DNA of 64,000 nt from Streptomyces sp. NBC_01116 (GTDB taxonomy: Bacteria > Actinomycetota > Actinomycetes > Streptomycetales > Streptomycetaceae), in the NCBI RefSeq assembly GCF_041435495.1, contig NZ_CP108644.1, positions 7,611,501 to 7,675,500 of the forward strand, written 5' to 3'. Shown here piece after piece: positions 25,932-37,016 of the stretch (its first letter is position 1; the number at the start of each line of letters is the position of its first letter). Made by a program: the position numbers and the translations under genes. The notes beneath the pieces were generated by a model. That model had not been told where the DNA came from. It did no database searches and worked only from the letters and a program-made list of their open reading frames with translations.

Positions 25932-26021
25932 GTCGTGCCCCCGCGCACCACCGGGCGGGCCCGTGTCCGGCAGGTATCCGCGCGCCACCCGGCGCACCAC
26001 CCGGGGGCCGCCGGGGTGGGG

Positions 26022-26945
26022 TCAGCCCACCAGCGCCGCCGCCGCCCGCGCGCAGCCCCAGGCCACGGTCACGCCCGCGCCGCCGTGCCCGTAGTTGTGC
26101 ACCAGCAGACCGCCGTCCGGCAGCGCCTCCGCCCCGATCCGCACCCCGGCCTCCCGCGCCGGCCGCAGCCCCACCCGGTGCCCGAGCACCCGCGCGCCCG
26201 CGATCTCCGGCCGGATCCGCGCACACCGTGCCACGATCGCCCGTGCCGTCCCCGGGTCGGGCCCGGTGCGCGCGTCGTCCTCCTCGGCCGTACCGCCCAG
26301 CACCAGGCGGCCCGGCTGCGGGAAGAAGTACGTCGTCGCGGCCGACGCCGGATCCGCCTCGGTGTACCACTCCTCGATCCCCGGGTTCTCCACCGCCACC
26401 AACTGCCCCCGCACCGGTCGCACCCCGGCGTCGGGCACCAGCTCCCGCGCCCCGAGCCCCGTGCAGTTCACCACCACCGGGCTCCGCTCCGCCGCCTCGC
26501 CGAACCCGGTCACCGCCCGCCGCTCCACCGCACCGCCGGCCGCACGGAGCCGCCGCTCCAGCCAGGCCAGGTGGACGGGCATGTCCAGCAGCGGCAGCGT
26601 CACCCGCAGCCCTTCGGGCACCTCGACGGCGTCCTTCAGCCCGGCCGACCAGTCGCCCAGCGCCGCCAGCCGCTCCCCGCGGTGCAGCCCCGCCACCCGC
26701 CGTACGCCGGTCTCCTCCGGGGCGCCCGACAACTCCTCGTAGACCGCCAGCGTCGCCAGGGACCAGTCGCCCACCCGCTCCGCCGGCTCGATCCGGTAGG
26801 GCCACCACAGGGCCCCCGCCACCGCGGACGTCGTCGCCCCGGCCGCGTCGCGCGACCAGACCCGCACCTTCAGCCCGCGCTCCGCCAGCGTCACGGCGGT
26901 GGTCAGGCCGATGACCCCGCCGCCCACCACGATCACATCCGTCAT
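26022..26945 (-). CDS. FAD-dependent D-amino-acid oxidase
   Basis: 307 residues. N-terminal dinucleotide fold VIVVGGGVIGLTTAVTLAERG (in parts; residues 4-24), then TTSAVAGALWWPYRIEP, a DAO-specific block. VVNCTGLGAREL and VRPVRGQLV follow, and the C-terminal FAD motif HNYGHGGAGVTVAWGCA is characteristic of DAO/DASPO. It oxidises D-amino acids to keto acids, NH3 and H2O2. ATG 26945 follows GGAGTG; stand-alone gene. The specific substrate (neutral versus acidic D-amino acids) cannot be read by eye. Confidence 0.9.
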   Translation of the reverse strand: MTDVIVVGGGVIGLTTAVTLAERGLKVRVWSRDAAGATTSAVAGALWWPYRIEPAERVGDWSLATLAVYEELSGAPEETGVRRVAGLHRGERLAALGDWSAGLKDAVEVPEGLRVTLPLLDMPVHLAWLERRLRAAGGAVERRAVTGFGEAAERSPVVVNCTGLGARELVPDAGVRPVRGQLVAVENPGIEEWYTEADPASAATTYFFPQPGRLVLGGTAEEDDARTGPDPGTARAIVARCARIRPEIAGARVLGHRVGLRPAREAGVRIGAEALPDGGLLVHNYGHGGAGVTVAWGCARAAAALVG

Positions 26946-27070
26946 CACGGTCACTCCTGTCGCCTCGGTGCGCGTCCGTCGCTGTCCGGACGCTAACCGA
27001 AACGGGAAACCCGAGGCCAGGGGCACAGGGCGACGGGCATGAAGCGCCGGAGACTAGGATCAGCACCCTG

Positions 27071-28708
27071 ATGACTGCCACCCTCGTCGCCAAGGACCTC
27101 GCCGCCGGACACGGCGACCGCACGCTCTTCGCCGGACTCGACCTCGTCGTCGCCCCCGGTGACGTGATCGGTCTCGTCGGAGTCAACGGCGCCGGAAAAT
27201 CCTCCCTGCTCCGGCTGCTCGCCGGACTCGACCGCCCGGAGGAGGGCGAGCTGCGGCTCTCCCCGCCCACCGCCACCGTCGGCCACCTCCCGCAGGAGCC
27301 CGAGCGCCGCGACGGCGAGACGGTGTCCGCGTTCCTGGCCCGCCGCACCGGCGTCGCCGACGCCCAGCGCACAATGGACGAGGCGACCGAGGCCCTGGTC
27401 GCGGGCGCCCCGGGCGCGGACGACGCGTACTCCGAGTCCCTGGAGCGCTGGCTCGCGCTCGGCGGCGCGGACCTGGAGGAGCGGGCCGAGCAGGTCGCCG
27501 CCGAGCTGGGCCTGACCGTGGGCCTCGACCGGCCCATGACCGCGCTCTCCGGCGGACAGGCCGCCCGCGCCGGACTCGCCTCGCTGCTCCTCTCCCGCTA
27601 CGACGTCTTCCTGCTCGACGAGCCCACCAACGACCTCGATCTCGACGGACTGGAGCGCCTGGAGCGCTTCGTGTCCGGCCTGCGCGCGGGCACGGTCGTC
27701 ATCAGCCACGACCGCGAGTTCCTGATGCGCACGGTCACCAAGGTGCTGGAACTGGACCTCGCCCAGCAGCAGATCAACCTGTACGGAGGTGGCTACGCGG
27801 CTTATCTGGAGGAGCGGGAGACCGCCCGCCGGCACGCCCGGGAGGGCTACGAGGAGTACGCCGACAAGAAGGCGTCCCTCGAAGCGCGCGGCCATATGCA
27901 GCGCTCCTGGATGGACAAGGGCGTCAAGAACGCCCGCCGCAAGGCCACCGACGGCGACAAGCTCGGCCGCAACGCCCGCAGCGAGGCCAGCGAGAAGCAG
28001 GCCGCGAAGGCTCGGCAGACCCAGCGCATGGTCGAACGCCTCGACGTCGTCGAGGAGCCGCGCAAGGAGTGGGAGCTGCGCATGGAGATCGCCTCCGCCC
28101 CGCGCTCCGGATCCGTCGTCGCGACCCTGCGCGAGGCCCGAGTGGCGCGCGGCGACTTCTCCTTCGGCCCCGCCTCGCTCCAGATCGACTGGGCGGACCG
28201 GGTCGCCATCACCGGGGCCAACGGCGCCGGCAAGTCCACGCTGCTGGCCGCACTGCTGGAACGGCTGCCGCTGGACTCCGGGAACGCCACGCTCGGTTCG
28301 GGCGTCGTCGTCGGTGAGGTGGACCAGGCCCGCAAGCTGTTCCTCGGCGCGCAGTCCCTGCTGGACGCGTTCTGCGCGGCCGTGCCCGACACGGAACCGG
28401 CCGAAGTCCGCACCCTGCTCGCCAAGTTCGGCCTCCGCGCCGACCATGTGATGCGCCCGGCGACCAGCCTGTCCCCGGGCGAGCGCACCCGCGCCGCCCT
28501 CGCCCTGCTCCAGGGCCGGGGCGTCAACCTCCTGGTGCTCGACGAGCCGACGAACCACCTGGACCTGCCCGCCATCGAGCAGTTGGAGGCTGCCCTGGAG
28601 ACGTACACGGGCACCCTGCTGCTGGTCACCCACGACCGGCGGATGCTGGAGGCGGTCCGCACGACCCGGCGCGTCGAGGTGGCCGACGGCCAGGTCAAGG
28701 AAGTCTGA
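27071..28708 (+). CDS. ABC-F family ATPase, two-domain
   Basis: 545 residues with two complete ATPase domains: Walker A GVNGAGKSS near 37-45 and GANGAGKST near 387-395, signatures LSGGQ and LSPGE, Walker B LLDEPTNDLDL and VLDEPTNHLDL, and a linker rich in Lys/Arg/Glu helices (about 235-340). No membrane segments. This is the translation-associated ABC-F type (EttA/Uup-like), unlike the shortened gene at 5477-6172. ATG 27071. Single gene, ending in a strong hairpin shared with Tex. Confidence 0.92.
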   Translation: MTATLVAKDLAAGHGDRTLFAGLDLVVAPGDVIGLVGVNGAGKSSLLRLLAGLDRPEEGELRLSPPTATVGHLPQEPERRDGETVSAFLARRTGVADAQRTMDEATEALVAGAPGADDAYSESLERWLALGGADLEERAEQVAAELGLTVGLDRPMTALSGGQAARAGLASLLLSRYDVFLLDEPTNDLDLDGLERLERFVSGLRAGTVVISHDREFLMRTVTKVLELDLAQQQINLYGGGYAAYLEERETARRHAREGYEEYADKKASLEARGHMQRSWMDKGVKNARRKATDGDKLGRNARSEASEKQAAKARQTQRMVERLDVVEEPRKEWELRMEIASAPRSGSVVATLREARVARGDFSFGPASLQIDWADRVAITGANGAGKSTLLAALLERLPLDSGNATLGSGVVVGEVDQARKLFLGAQSLLDAFCAAVPDTEPAEVRTLLAKFGLRADHVMRPATSLSPGERTRAALALLQGRGVNLLVLDEPTNHLDLPAIEQLEAALETYTGTLLLVTHDRRMLEAVRTTRRVEVADGQVKEV

Positions 28709-28722
28709 GCGCGGTTGCGGAC

Positions 28723-28755
28723 GTGGGGCGGGCCGCACACGGCGGCCCGCCCCAC
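28723..28755. terminator. Bidirectional hairpin between ABC-F and Tex genes
   Basis: GTGGGGCGGGCCGC-acacg-GCGGCCCGCCCCAC: a 14-bp perfect stem with a 5-base loop, 14 bases after the ABC-F stop and 9 bases before the Tex stop codon on the other strand. Confidence 0.75.
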
Positions 28756-28764
28756 CCGCTCCGT

Positions 28765-31221
<2,457 letters not shown>

Positions 31222-31356
31222 GGTTTTCCCGACTCGCCTTCTCGTACTGGCTGTGCTCGTGTCGCGATGAGCACGTTCTTGCTTGCCGGGGGTATCCCCC
31301 CTGGCCTGCATTGTGCCGGGTGGCCGGGGGCCGTGTCGCGTGACCTCGGCGAACAC

Positions 31357-31392
31357 GCCCGGAGCCCCCGCGCCGGGTGCGGGGCTCCGGGC
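31357..31392 (-). terminator. Hairpin after the SCO6745-family gene
   Basis: GCCCGGAGCCCC (31357-31368) pairs perfectly with GGGGCTCCGGGC (31381-31392), a 12-bp stem with a 12-base GC-rich loop. It lies 10 bases past the stop of the minus-strand gene at 31402. Confidence 0.6.
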
Positions 31393-31401
31393 GGCGCGGG
31401 G

Positions 31402-32271
31402 TCAGCCCTGACCGGTCGCCGACGCCGGGAACGCTCCCGCGGCGGCGGCCGTGAAGAGGAAGCCGCGCCCCAGCTCGGTGAGCCGTTCCACACCTTCCGA
31501 GCCCAGGTGCTCGTACGGGGCGCTGTCCATGCGGTCCGTCGCCTCCTCGACCTCCGCGCGCAGTGCTGTGCCCGCCTCGGTCAGCGCCAACTCCTCGCCG
31601 TCGGCCAGCAGCCCGCGCTCCCGCAGCCGGTCGGACGCCGCCTCCCAGTCGGTGCGGCGCCAGCCCCGGGTGGACAGGAGCCAGCGGATGGCCATGCCCT
31701 TGCCGGTGGCCGTGTGGCTGACGAGTGATTCGAGCGGGTCCAGGCCGGCCGCGAGCAGGGCCGCGAGATGCGCGTCCCCCCGGTGCTCGCGCAGCAGGGT
31801 CGCGGCGTGCCAGAACGCCAGATGCGGTTCCTCGGGCACCGGAAGATCCGCGTGCGCGGCGTACAGCGGGCGGGCGTGCGCGGTGCAGGCCTCGGTGGCG
31901 CGCAGCGCGAGCCGGGCCGCCTCCGCCATCGCGTCGGAGGCGATGGCCTCCTCGCCGAGCAGGCGGCGCAGCGTCGCGTCCGCCGCCCGCAGCCGGGCGT
32001 CGAGGACCACGGCGGGGGAGGCGGTCTCCCAGACGGCGGGCACGTGGCGGGCCACCAGCACGGGGTTGAAGTTGTAGAAGGTGGCGGTGACGGTCCCCGC
32101 CCCGACCGCGCCGAGCGCGGCGGCCCGGGTCGCGAAGTAGGCGGCGCGATGGTCCTCGATGCCGATCTTCGCCATCTCCTCGCCCAGGTCGGGGGAGAAG
32201 AAGAGGGAGGAGTGCAGTGGATTGACGGCGTTGTGGCAGCGGCGCTCCGCGCGGGCCGGGAGAGTACTCAT
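31402..32271 (-). CDS. SCO6745-family protein, function unknown
   Basis: 289 residues matching the Streptomyces SCO6745-type family as I remember it: CHNAVNPLHSSLFFSPD at the start, YFATRAAALGAVGAGTVTATFYNFNP, and a C-terminal part resembling a winged-helix (WRRTDWEAASDRLRERGLL, LTEAGTALRAEVE). The first 60% is helical with a conserved FYNFNP motif. No enzyme motif visible. A TetR-type operator lies 11 bases upstream of the ATG at 32271, so expression is probably repressed by an unlinked regulator. Confidence 0.8.
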   Translation of the reverse strand: MSTLPARAERRCHNAVNPLHSSLFFSPDLGEEMAKIGIEDHRAAYFATRAAALGAVGAGTVTATFYNFNPVLVARHVPAVWETASPAVVLDARLRAADATLRRLLGEEAIASDAMAEAARLALRATEACTAHARPLYAAHADLPVPEEPHLAFWHAATLLREHRGDAHLAALLAAGLDPLESLVSHTATGKGMAIRWLLSTRGWRRTDWEAASDRLRERGLLADGEELALTEAGTALRAEVEEATDRMDSAPYEHLGSEGVERLTELGRGFLFTAAAAGAFPASATGQG

Positions 32272-32281
32272 ACCGGCACGT

Positions 32282-32297
32282 TACCGACTGGTCGGTA
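32282..32297. promoter_or_regulatory. TetR-type operator
   Basis: TACCGAC-tg-GTCGGTA is a perfect inverted repeat, and its core ACCGACTGGTCGGT is the classic form recognised by many actinomycete TetR regulators. It starts 11 bases upstream of the ATG of the SCO6745-family gene (minus strand). No tetR gene is adjacent. Confidence 0.65.
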
Positions 32298-32441
32298 CGG
32301 GGTGGAACCCCGGGGGAGGGAACGATTCACCGGGACGGGTCCCACGCAGGTCCAGGGTTGGTCCGGCGCAGGTCGGGGCCGGGCCGTTGGCAGAAAAGGT
32401 GGGGTATTCGTCATTGCGGCCATCGTCGACCACCGCCCAGG

Positions 32442-33413
32442 ATGGCGGACGTGAAGCAGCGAACCGTGCTCGTCGTCCTCTTCGACGGCGTCCAGAGCCT
32501 CGACGCCACCGGCCCGATGGAGGTCTTCGCCGGAGCCTCCCGGGCTCCGGGCGTCTCCTACGACCTGCGGACCGCCTCGCTCGACGGCGGCCCCGTCCGC
32601 TGCACCAGCGGCCTGACCCTGGTGCCCGACAGCAGCCTCGCCGACGCGCCCGCACCGCACACCCTGCTGGTGCCCGGCGGACACGGCACCCGGGGCCCGC
32701 AGCCGGAGCTGACCGACTGGCTGCGCGAGTACGCGCCGCGGGCGGAGCGGCTCGTCTCCGTGTGCACCGGGGCGCTGCTCCTGGCCGGGGCGGGCCTGCT
32801 GGACGGTCGCCGGGTCACCACCCACTGGAACTACTGCGAGCGGCTGGCCCGTGACTACCCGGCCGTCCGGGTCGACCCCGAACCGATCTTCGTGCGGGAC
32901 GGGCGGCTGGCCACCTCGGCGGGCGTGACCGCGGGCATCGACCTCGCCCTCGCGCTCGTCGAGGAGGACCACGGGCGGGACCTCGCCCTGGACATCGCCC
33001 GGCACCTCGTGGTGTTCCTGCGCCGTCCCGGGAACCAGGCCCAGTTCAGTGCCCAGCTCAGCGCCCAGACCGCCCGGCGGGAACCGTTGCGCGAGGTCCA
33101 GCACTGGATCACCCAGCACCCCGACGGCGACCTCGGGGTCGACGCCCTCGCGGCCCGCGCCCGGCTCTCGCCCCGGCACTTCGCCCGGGCGTTCCGGGCG
33201 GAGACCGGAACGACCCCGGGGCGGTACGTCGAGCGCGTCCGCCTGGAGCACGCCCGCCGGCTCCTGGAGGACACCGCCGACGGTGTCGAGCGGGTCGCCC
33301 GTGCCAGCGGCTACGGCACCCCGGAAGCCATGCGCCGCGCTTTCGTGAAGGCGCTCGCGACGGCGCCGGCGGAGTACCGCCGCCGCTTCCGCACCCCCGC
33401 GTCCAGCACCTGA
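32442..33413 (+). CDS. GlxA-family AraC-type regulator (DJ-1/PfpI domain + HTH)
   Basis: 323 residues: an N-terminal DJ-1/PfpI domain (about 8-180) with the elbow SVCTGALLLAGAGLL and THWNYCERLA, then a C-terminal AraC double helix-turn-helix (about 215-315) with LSPRHFARAFRAETGTTPGRYVERVRLEHARRLLE (in parts) and VARASGYGTPEAMRRAF. Members sense small molecules and regulate catabolic genes. Start ATG 32442; GTG 32451 is possible. The next gene, 33577-34212, encodes a DJ-1 domain of the same subtype without the HTH. Confidence 0.92.
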   Translation: MADVKQRTVLVVLFDGVQSLDATGPMEVFAGASRAPGVSYDLRTASLDGGPVRCTSGLTLVPDSSLADAPAPHTLLVPGGHGTRGPQPELTDWLREYAPRAERLVSVCTGALLLAGAGLLDGRRVTTHWNYCERLARDYPAVRVDPEPIFVRDGRLATSAGVTAGIDLALALVEEDHGRDLALDIARHLVVFLRRPGNQAQFSAQLSAQTARREPLREVQHWITQHPDGDLGVDALAARARLSPRHFARAFRAETGTTPGRYVERVRLEHARRLLEDTADGVERVARASGYGTPEAMRRAFVKALATAPAEYRRRFRTPASST

Positions 33414-33476
33414 ACCGCACCTTCCGTCCGTCCGGCCTTCCCCCCGGCCTTCGGTGCATCCGCGCGTCAGCCTGCG

Positions 33477-33544
33477 CGTCCGTCCGTCCGTCCGTCCGTC
33501 CGTCCGTCCGTCTGTCCGTCTGTCCGTCCGTCCGTCTGTCCGTC
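33477..33544. repeat. Tetranucleotide CGTC tandem repeat, 17 units
   Basis: Seventeen consecutive 4-base units, thirteen CGTC and four TGTC (at 33513, 33521, 33537 and interspersed positions), fill 68 bases between the GlxA-type gene and the DJ-1 gene. The repeat ends 32 bases before the chosen GTG at 33577. An open frame from GTG 33454 runs through it in phase with the DJ-1 gene, reading SVRP-type repeats. Confidence 0.9.
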
Positions 33545-33576
33545 CGACCTTCCGACCGAACCGAGAGGCAGCTCCC

Positions 33577-34212
33577 GTGCAGATCGCCATCCTGCTCTTC
33601 GACCGTTTCACCGCCCTGGACGCGGTGGGGCCCTACGAGATCCTCAGCCGTGCGCCCGGCGCCGAGACCGTCTTCGTCGCCGAACGGACCGGCCCCGTCC
33701 GCAATGACAGCGGGAGCCTCGCGCTCGTCGCGGAGAAGACGCTCGCCGAGGTGCCCTCCCCGGACCTGGTGATCGTCCCCGGCGGTCCCGGGCAGGGTGA
33801 CCAGATGGAGAACGAGACCCTGCTCGGCTGGCTGTGCTCGGCCGACGCCACCAGCACCTGGACGACGTCCGTCTGCACCGGTTCGCTGCTGCTGGCCGCG
33901 GCCGGGCTCCTGAAGGACCGGCGGGCCACCTCGCACTGGCTGGCGCTGGAGGCGCTGAGGCGGTTCGGCGTCGAGCCCACCGGGGAGCGCGTCGTCCTGG
34001 ACGGCAAATACGTCACCGCCGCCGGGGTCTCCTCCGGCATCGACATGGGCCTTACGCTGCTCGGACGGATCGCGGGTGACGACGTGGCGCGCTCGGTGCA
34101 GCTGCTCACGGAGTACGACCCGCAGCCGCCCTACGACTGCGGGTCACCGGAGAAGGCGCCCGCGGCCCTCGTCGAGGAATGGCGGGCCAAGAGCCGTCAC
34201 ATCACCCGGTAG
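33577..34212 (+). CDS. DJ-1/PfpI family protein
   Basis: 211 residues beginning MQIAILLFDRFTALDAVGPYEIL, a class I glutamine-amidotransferase-like fold. The nucleophile elbow is TSVCTGSLLLAAAGLL with the expected Cys, and SHWLALEALRRFG follows as in GlxA N-terminal domains. This subgroup includes isonitrile hydratase-like and regulator-linked proteins; the activity here is unknown. GTG 33577 has GAGAGG 8 bases upstream. A longer in-frame start at GTG 33454 would translate the CGTC repeat. The last 11 bases overlap the convergent enoyl-CoA hydratase gene. Confidence 0.88.
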   Translation: MQIAILLFDRFTALDAVGPYEILSRAPGAETVFVAERTGPVRNDSGSLALVAEKTLAEVPSPDLVIVPGGPGQGDQMENETLLGWLCSADATSTWTTSVCTGSLLLAAAGLLKDRRATSHWLALEALRRFGVEPTGERVVLDGKYVTAAGVSSGIDMGLTLLGRIAGDDVARSVQLLTEYDPQPPYDCGSPEKAPAALVEEWRAKSRHITR

Positions 34213-34984
34213 ATCCCGTAGATCCCGTAGAGGCCGCGGTCCAGGTGAAGCGGGGCGCGCGCCGCTCCAGGAAGGCGGCGACGCCCTCCGCCGTGTCCCC
34301 GCCGGCCCGCGCCTCACCGGCCCAGTGGGCGTCCCGGTCCGTCCGCCCCGCGGCGAACTCCTTCGCCGCGGCCTGGGTGAGCCGGGACCGGGACGCCAGG
34401 ACCTGTGCGTACTCCTCGACCCGCTGGTCCAGTCCGCCCACGGGCAGCACCTCGTCGGCCAGGCCGGTGCGCAGCGCCCGTTCCGTGCCGATCAGCTCAC
34501 CGGAGAACAGCAGGTGCTTGGCCGTGGCCGGGCCGACCAGGGAGACCAGCCGCCGGGTCGAGGAGGCGGGATAGACGATGCCGAGTTTGGCCGGGGTGAC
34601 CCCGAAGGAGGCCCCCTCCTCCGCGAACCGCAGGTCGCAGGCGGCCGCGAGCTGGCTGCCGCCGCCCACGCAGTAGCCGCGCACCGCGGCCAGCGTCGGC
34701 AGGGGGAGCGCGGCGAGCGCCTCCTCGGCCGCCACCGTCAGGCCCTGGGCGGACTCCGGGTCCTCCACCAGCGTGGAGATGTCGGCCCCGGCGCAGAAGG
34801 TGTCCCCGGCTCCGGTCAGCACCAGCACCCGGACCGCCGGGTCGGCCGCGAGCCGCTCCAGCAGCTCCGGCAGACTCCGCCACATCGCGGTGGTCATCGC
34901 GTTGCGCTTGGCGGGGTTCGTGATCACGACGGTGGCGACGCCGCGCTCGACGGACGCGGTCAGGCGGGGTTCCGTACGGTCCAT
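34202..34984 (-). CDS. Enoyl-CoA hydratase/isomerase family protein
   Basis: 260-residue crotonase-fold protein. The oxyanion-hole segments are AGDTFCAGADISTLVED and RGYCVGGGSQLAAACDLRFAEEGASFGVTPAKLGI (in parts). ATG 34984 (MDRTEPRL) was preferred to a longer frame. The C-terminus ends in a STGSTGSTG repeat encoded by tandem TAGATCCCG copies that overlap the convergent DJ-1 gene's stop. Stand-alone gene; could be a hydratase, isomerase or another crotonase activity. Confidence 0.88.
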   Translation of the reverse strand: MDRTEPRLTASVERGVATVVITNPAKRNAMTTAMWRSLPELLERLAADPAVRVLVLTGAGDTFCAGADISTLVEDPESAQGLTVAAEEALAALPLPTLAAVRGYCVGGGSQLAAACDLRFAEEGASFGVTPAKLGIVYPASSTRRLVSLVGPATAKHLLFSGELIGTERALRTGLADEVLPVGGLDQRVEEYAQVLASRSRLTQAAAKEFAAGRTDRDAHWAGEARAGGDTAEGVAAFLERRAPRFTWTAASTGSTGSTG

Positions 34985-35064
34985 GCGCCGGATGCTATCC
35001 GGAGGGTTCGAACCTATGATCAAGAAGGGGTCGCGGGGCGGGTACGCACCGTAAGGAGTCGTCG

Positions 35065-35688
35065 ATGAACGAGCCCACCGCCGAGGGCCGGAAACTCAGC
35101 CGAAGTTTCGGCTGGCTCGCGCTGCTCGGCACGCTGCTGGTGATCGCGGGCGTCATCGGCCTCGTCTACACCGGCCTCGCCACGCTCACCTCGATGCTGC
35201 TCTTCGGCTGGCTGCTGCTCGTCGGCGGTCTGGTCGGGCTGCTGCACGCGATCGAGTCACGCGGTACGAACTACTTCTGGCTGGGCGTGGTGGTCGCGGC
35301 CCTCAACATCGCCGCGGGTGTCGTCGTCATCAAGCACCCCGAGGGCACGGCCGAGGCGCTGACCATGTTCGCCGCCCTGCTCTTCCTGACCGGCGGGGTC
35401 TTCCGGCTGGTCGGCAGCGTCGTGGTGCGCGGTCCGCAGATGGGCTGGACGCTGCTGCAAGGAGCCTTCGGCCTGCTCCTGGGCCTGCTGGTGCTGTTCG
35501 ACTGGCCGCACAGCAGCCTCTACGTCCTCGGCTGCTTCTTCTCGCTGGCCCTGCTGTTCGACGGGCTCGGCCTGATCGCCGTCGGCGTCGGCGGCCGGCG
35601 CATCGTCAGCATGGTCTCGGAGCGGCGCGATGAAACTCCTCCGACCGCGGACGAGCCGATCAATCCACCGGAAGACGAGCGGAAGTAG
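35065..35688 (+). CDS. HdeD/DUF308-family membrane protein
   Basis: 207 residues with six hydrophobic helices in three pairs: LLGTLLVIAGVIGLVYTGLA, LLFGWLLLVGGLVGLLHAI, YFWLGVVVAALNIAAGVVVI, MFAALLFLTGGVFRLVGSVV, LLQGAFGLLLGLLVLF and YVLGCFFSLALLFDGLGLIAVGV (listed in parts). This is the HdeD pattern, named for acid resistance in E. coli; the biochemical role is unknown. The cytoplasmic tail is charged and hydrophilic. ATG 35065 follows AAGGAG. Confidence 0.87.
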   Translation: MNEPTAEGRKLSRSFGWLALLGTLLVIAGVIGLVYTGLATLTSMLLFGWLLLVGGLVGLLHAIESRGTNYFWLGVVVAALNIAAGVVVIKHPEGTAEALTMFAALLFLTGGVFRLVGSVVVRGPQMGWTLLQGAFGLLLGLLVLFDWPHSSLYVLGCFFSLALLFDGLGLIAVGVGGRRIVSMVSERRDETPPTADEPINPPEDERK

Positions 35689-35834
35689 TCGCTGGGCTGC
35701 CGGGAACGCGCGTGTTTGGTCAAATAGCGCCGATACCTGGCTACTTCCGGTCAGTGGCACGGTCCTGACCAGGCCTTTCCCAACACTCTTTACTCGACGG
35801 TCAGTGCAGTGCGAGTGAGAGCTGGTGCCGGACG

Positions 35835-36290
35835 ATGGAGAGCCTCGGGAGTGCCCCTGCCGATCCCGTGTCGTACGAGGGGGTGTGGCGCTTCACCGCC
35901 TCGGCCGTGGACGCGTCCGTGCCGAGCGCCCGGCACGCCGTACGCGACCTCCTCGACCGGCAGGGCGTGCCGGTCGAGGACGACATCCTCCAGGGACTCC
36001 TGCTGATCGTCTCGGAGCTGGTCACCAACGCCGTCAAGCACGCGGCGCTGCTCTCGCCGGAGCTGGCCGTCGAGGTGGCCATCGCCGCCGACCGGGTCAG
36101 AGTCTCGGTCGAGGACAACCACCCCTACCGCCCCACCGCCCTGGAGACGGACTACGCGCAGACCGGCGGCCGGGGCCTGCTGCTGGTCAAGGTGATCACC
36201 GAGGAGGCGGGCGGCACCTGCGACGTCGAGCACACCGCGAGCGGCGGGAAGATCATCTGGGCGGCGCTGCCGTTGAAGACGCAGCTCTGA
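35835..36290 (+). CDS. Anti-sigma-factor-type ATP-binding protein (HATPase_c)
   Basis: 151-residue stand-alone GHKL kinase-like domain of the RsbW/SpoIIAB type. N-box: LIVSELVTNAVKHA; G1 box: VEDNHPYRP (in place of the usual DxGxG); G2: TGGRGLLLVKVI. Such proteins are abundant in Streptomyces and bind sigma or anti-anti-sigma partners; no partner gene is adjacent. The altered D-box-like segment may affect kinase activity while leaving binding intact. ATG 35835. The upstream 146 bases hold no clear operator. Confidence 0.85.
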   Translation: MESLGSAPADPVSYEGVWRFTASAVDASVPSARHAVRDLLDRQGVPVEDDILQGLLLIVSELVTNAVKHAALLSPELAVEVAIAADRVRVSVEDNHPYRPTALETDYAQTGGRGLLLVKVITEEAGGTCDVEHTASGGKIIWAALPLKTQL

Positions 36291-36317
36291 CCGCCCCGTA
36301 CGGATACGAGCGAGGGT

Positions 36318-36911
36318 TCACCAGCCCGCGGAGGGACCCGCCAGCTCACGGATCGCCGGCCGTGCCGCGTCCAGCACCGTCATGAACCACGCCGAGAACG
36401 GCGCCCGCGCGTGCCGCTCCGCCAGCTCCGCGGCCGTCACGAAGGCGGTCTCCCCGACCTCTTCGGGGTCGGGCTTCAGCGCCGTCTGCGCCATTCCCAC
36501 GAACAGGTGGTTGAACTCCTGCTCCACCAGTCCCGATGCGGGATCCGGGTGGTTGTAGCGGACCGTTCCGGCCTCGGCCAGCAGCGAGGGGGAGAGCCCC
36601 AGCTCCTCGTACGTACGCCGGGCGGCGGCCGCGAACGGGGCCTCACCGGGGTAGGGGTGCCCGCAGCAGGTGTTCGACCAGACGCCGGGGGAGTGGTACT
36701 TGCCGAGCGCCCGGCGCTGGAGCAGGAGCCGCCCCTGCTCGTCGAAGAGGAAGACGGAGAACGCGCGGTGCAGCTGTCCGGGGGCCTGGTGGGCCGCCAG
36801 CTTCTCCGCGGTGCCGATGGTGGTGCCGTTCTCGTCGACCAGTTCGAGCATGATCGCTTCTGCGGTGCCGTTCGACGAGCTGTGCGTCGCGGTGGCTGGT
36901 GTGGTCGGCAT
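36318..36911 (-). CDS. idi: Isopentenyl-diphosphate delta-isomerase, type I
   Basis: 197-residue Nudix-fold isomerase interconverting IPP and DMAPP. Active-site Cys is in NTCCGHPYPGE, and metal/active-site Glu residues in RRTYEELGL and VEQEFNHLFVG. LHRAFSVFLFDEQGRLLLQRRA is the family's front half. ATG 36911 has AAGGA 5 bases upstream; ATG 36917 is the alternative. It is separated by about 11 kb from the hopanoid operon, whose polyprenyl diphosphate synthase uses both isomers, so it may support that pathway. Minus strand, single gene. Confidence 0.94.
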   Translation of the reverse strand: MPTTPATATHSSSNGTAEAIMLELVDENGTTIGTAEKLAAHQAPGQLHRAFSVFLFDEQGRLLLQRRALGKYHSPGVWSNTCCGHPYPGEAPFAAAARRTYEELGLSPSLLAEAGTVRYNHPDPASGLVEQEFNHLFVGMAQTALKPDPEEVGETAFVTAAELAERHARAPFSAWFMTVLDAARPAIRELAGPSAGW

Positions 36912-37016
36912 ACCCATCCTTCGCTTTGGTCCCCGGCCTCGTGCGCCGGACCCCTGGAGTCCGGTCAAGTCTGCCGTACAAAAGCCGCTTGTCCGCACTT
37001 CGGGCCGGACGGACCG

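Noticed and set aside
23889..26000. A 703-codon minus-strand frame across the BCCT transporter
   Set aside because: Composition is DGDEHRQ-rich with no fold; the plus strand encodes an unmistakable BCCT transporter.
33477..33544. CRISPR array or telomere-like repeat
   Set aside because: Units are 4 bases without spacers and there is no cas gene; it is a simple tetranucleotide repeat.
35700..35760. A WhiG- or SigB-type promoter before the anti-sigma-type gene (GTTT ... GCCGATAC)
   Set aside because: The elements are there but the spacing between -35- and -10-like boxes is wrong for either consensus.
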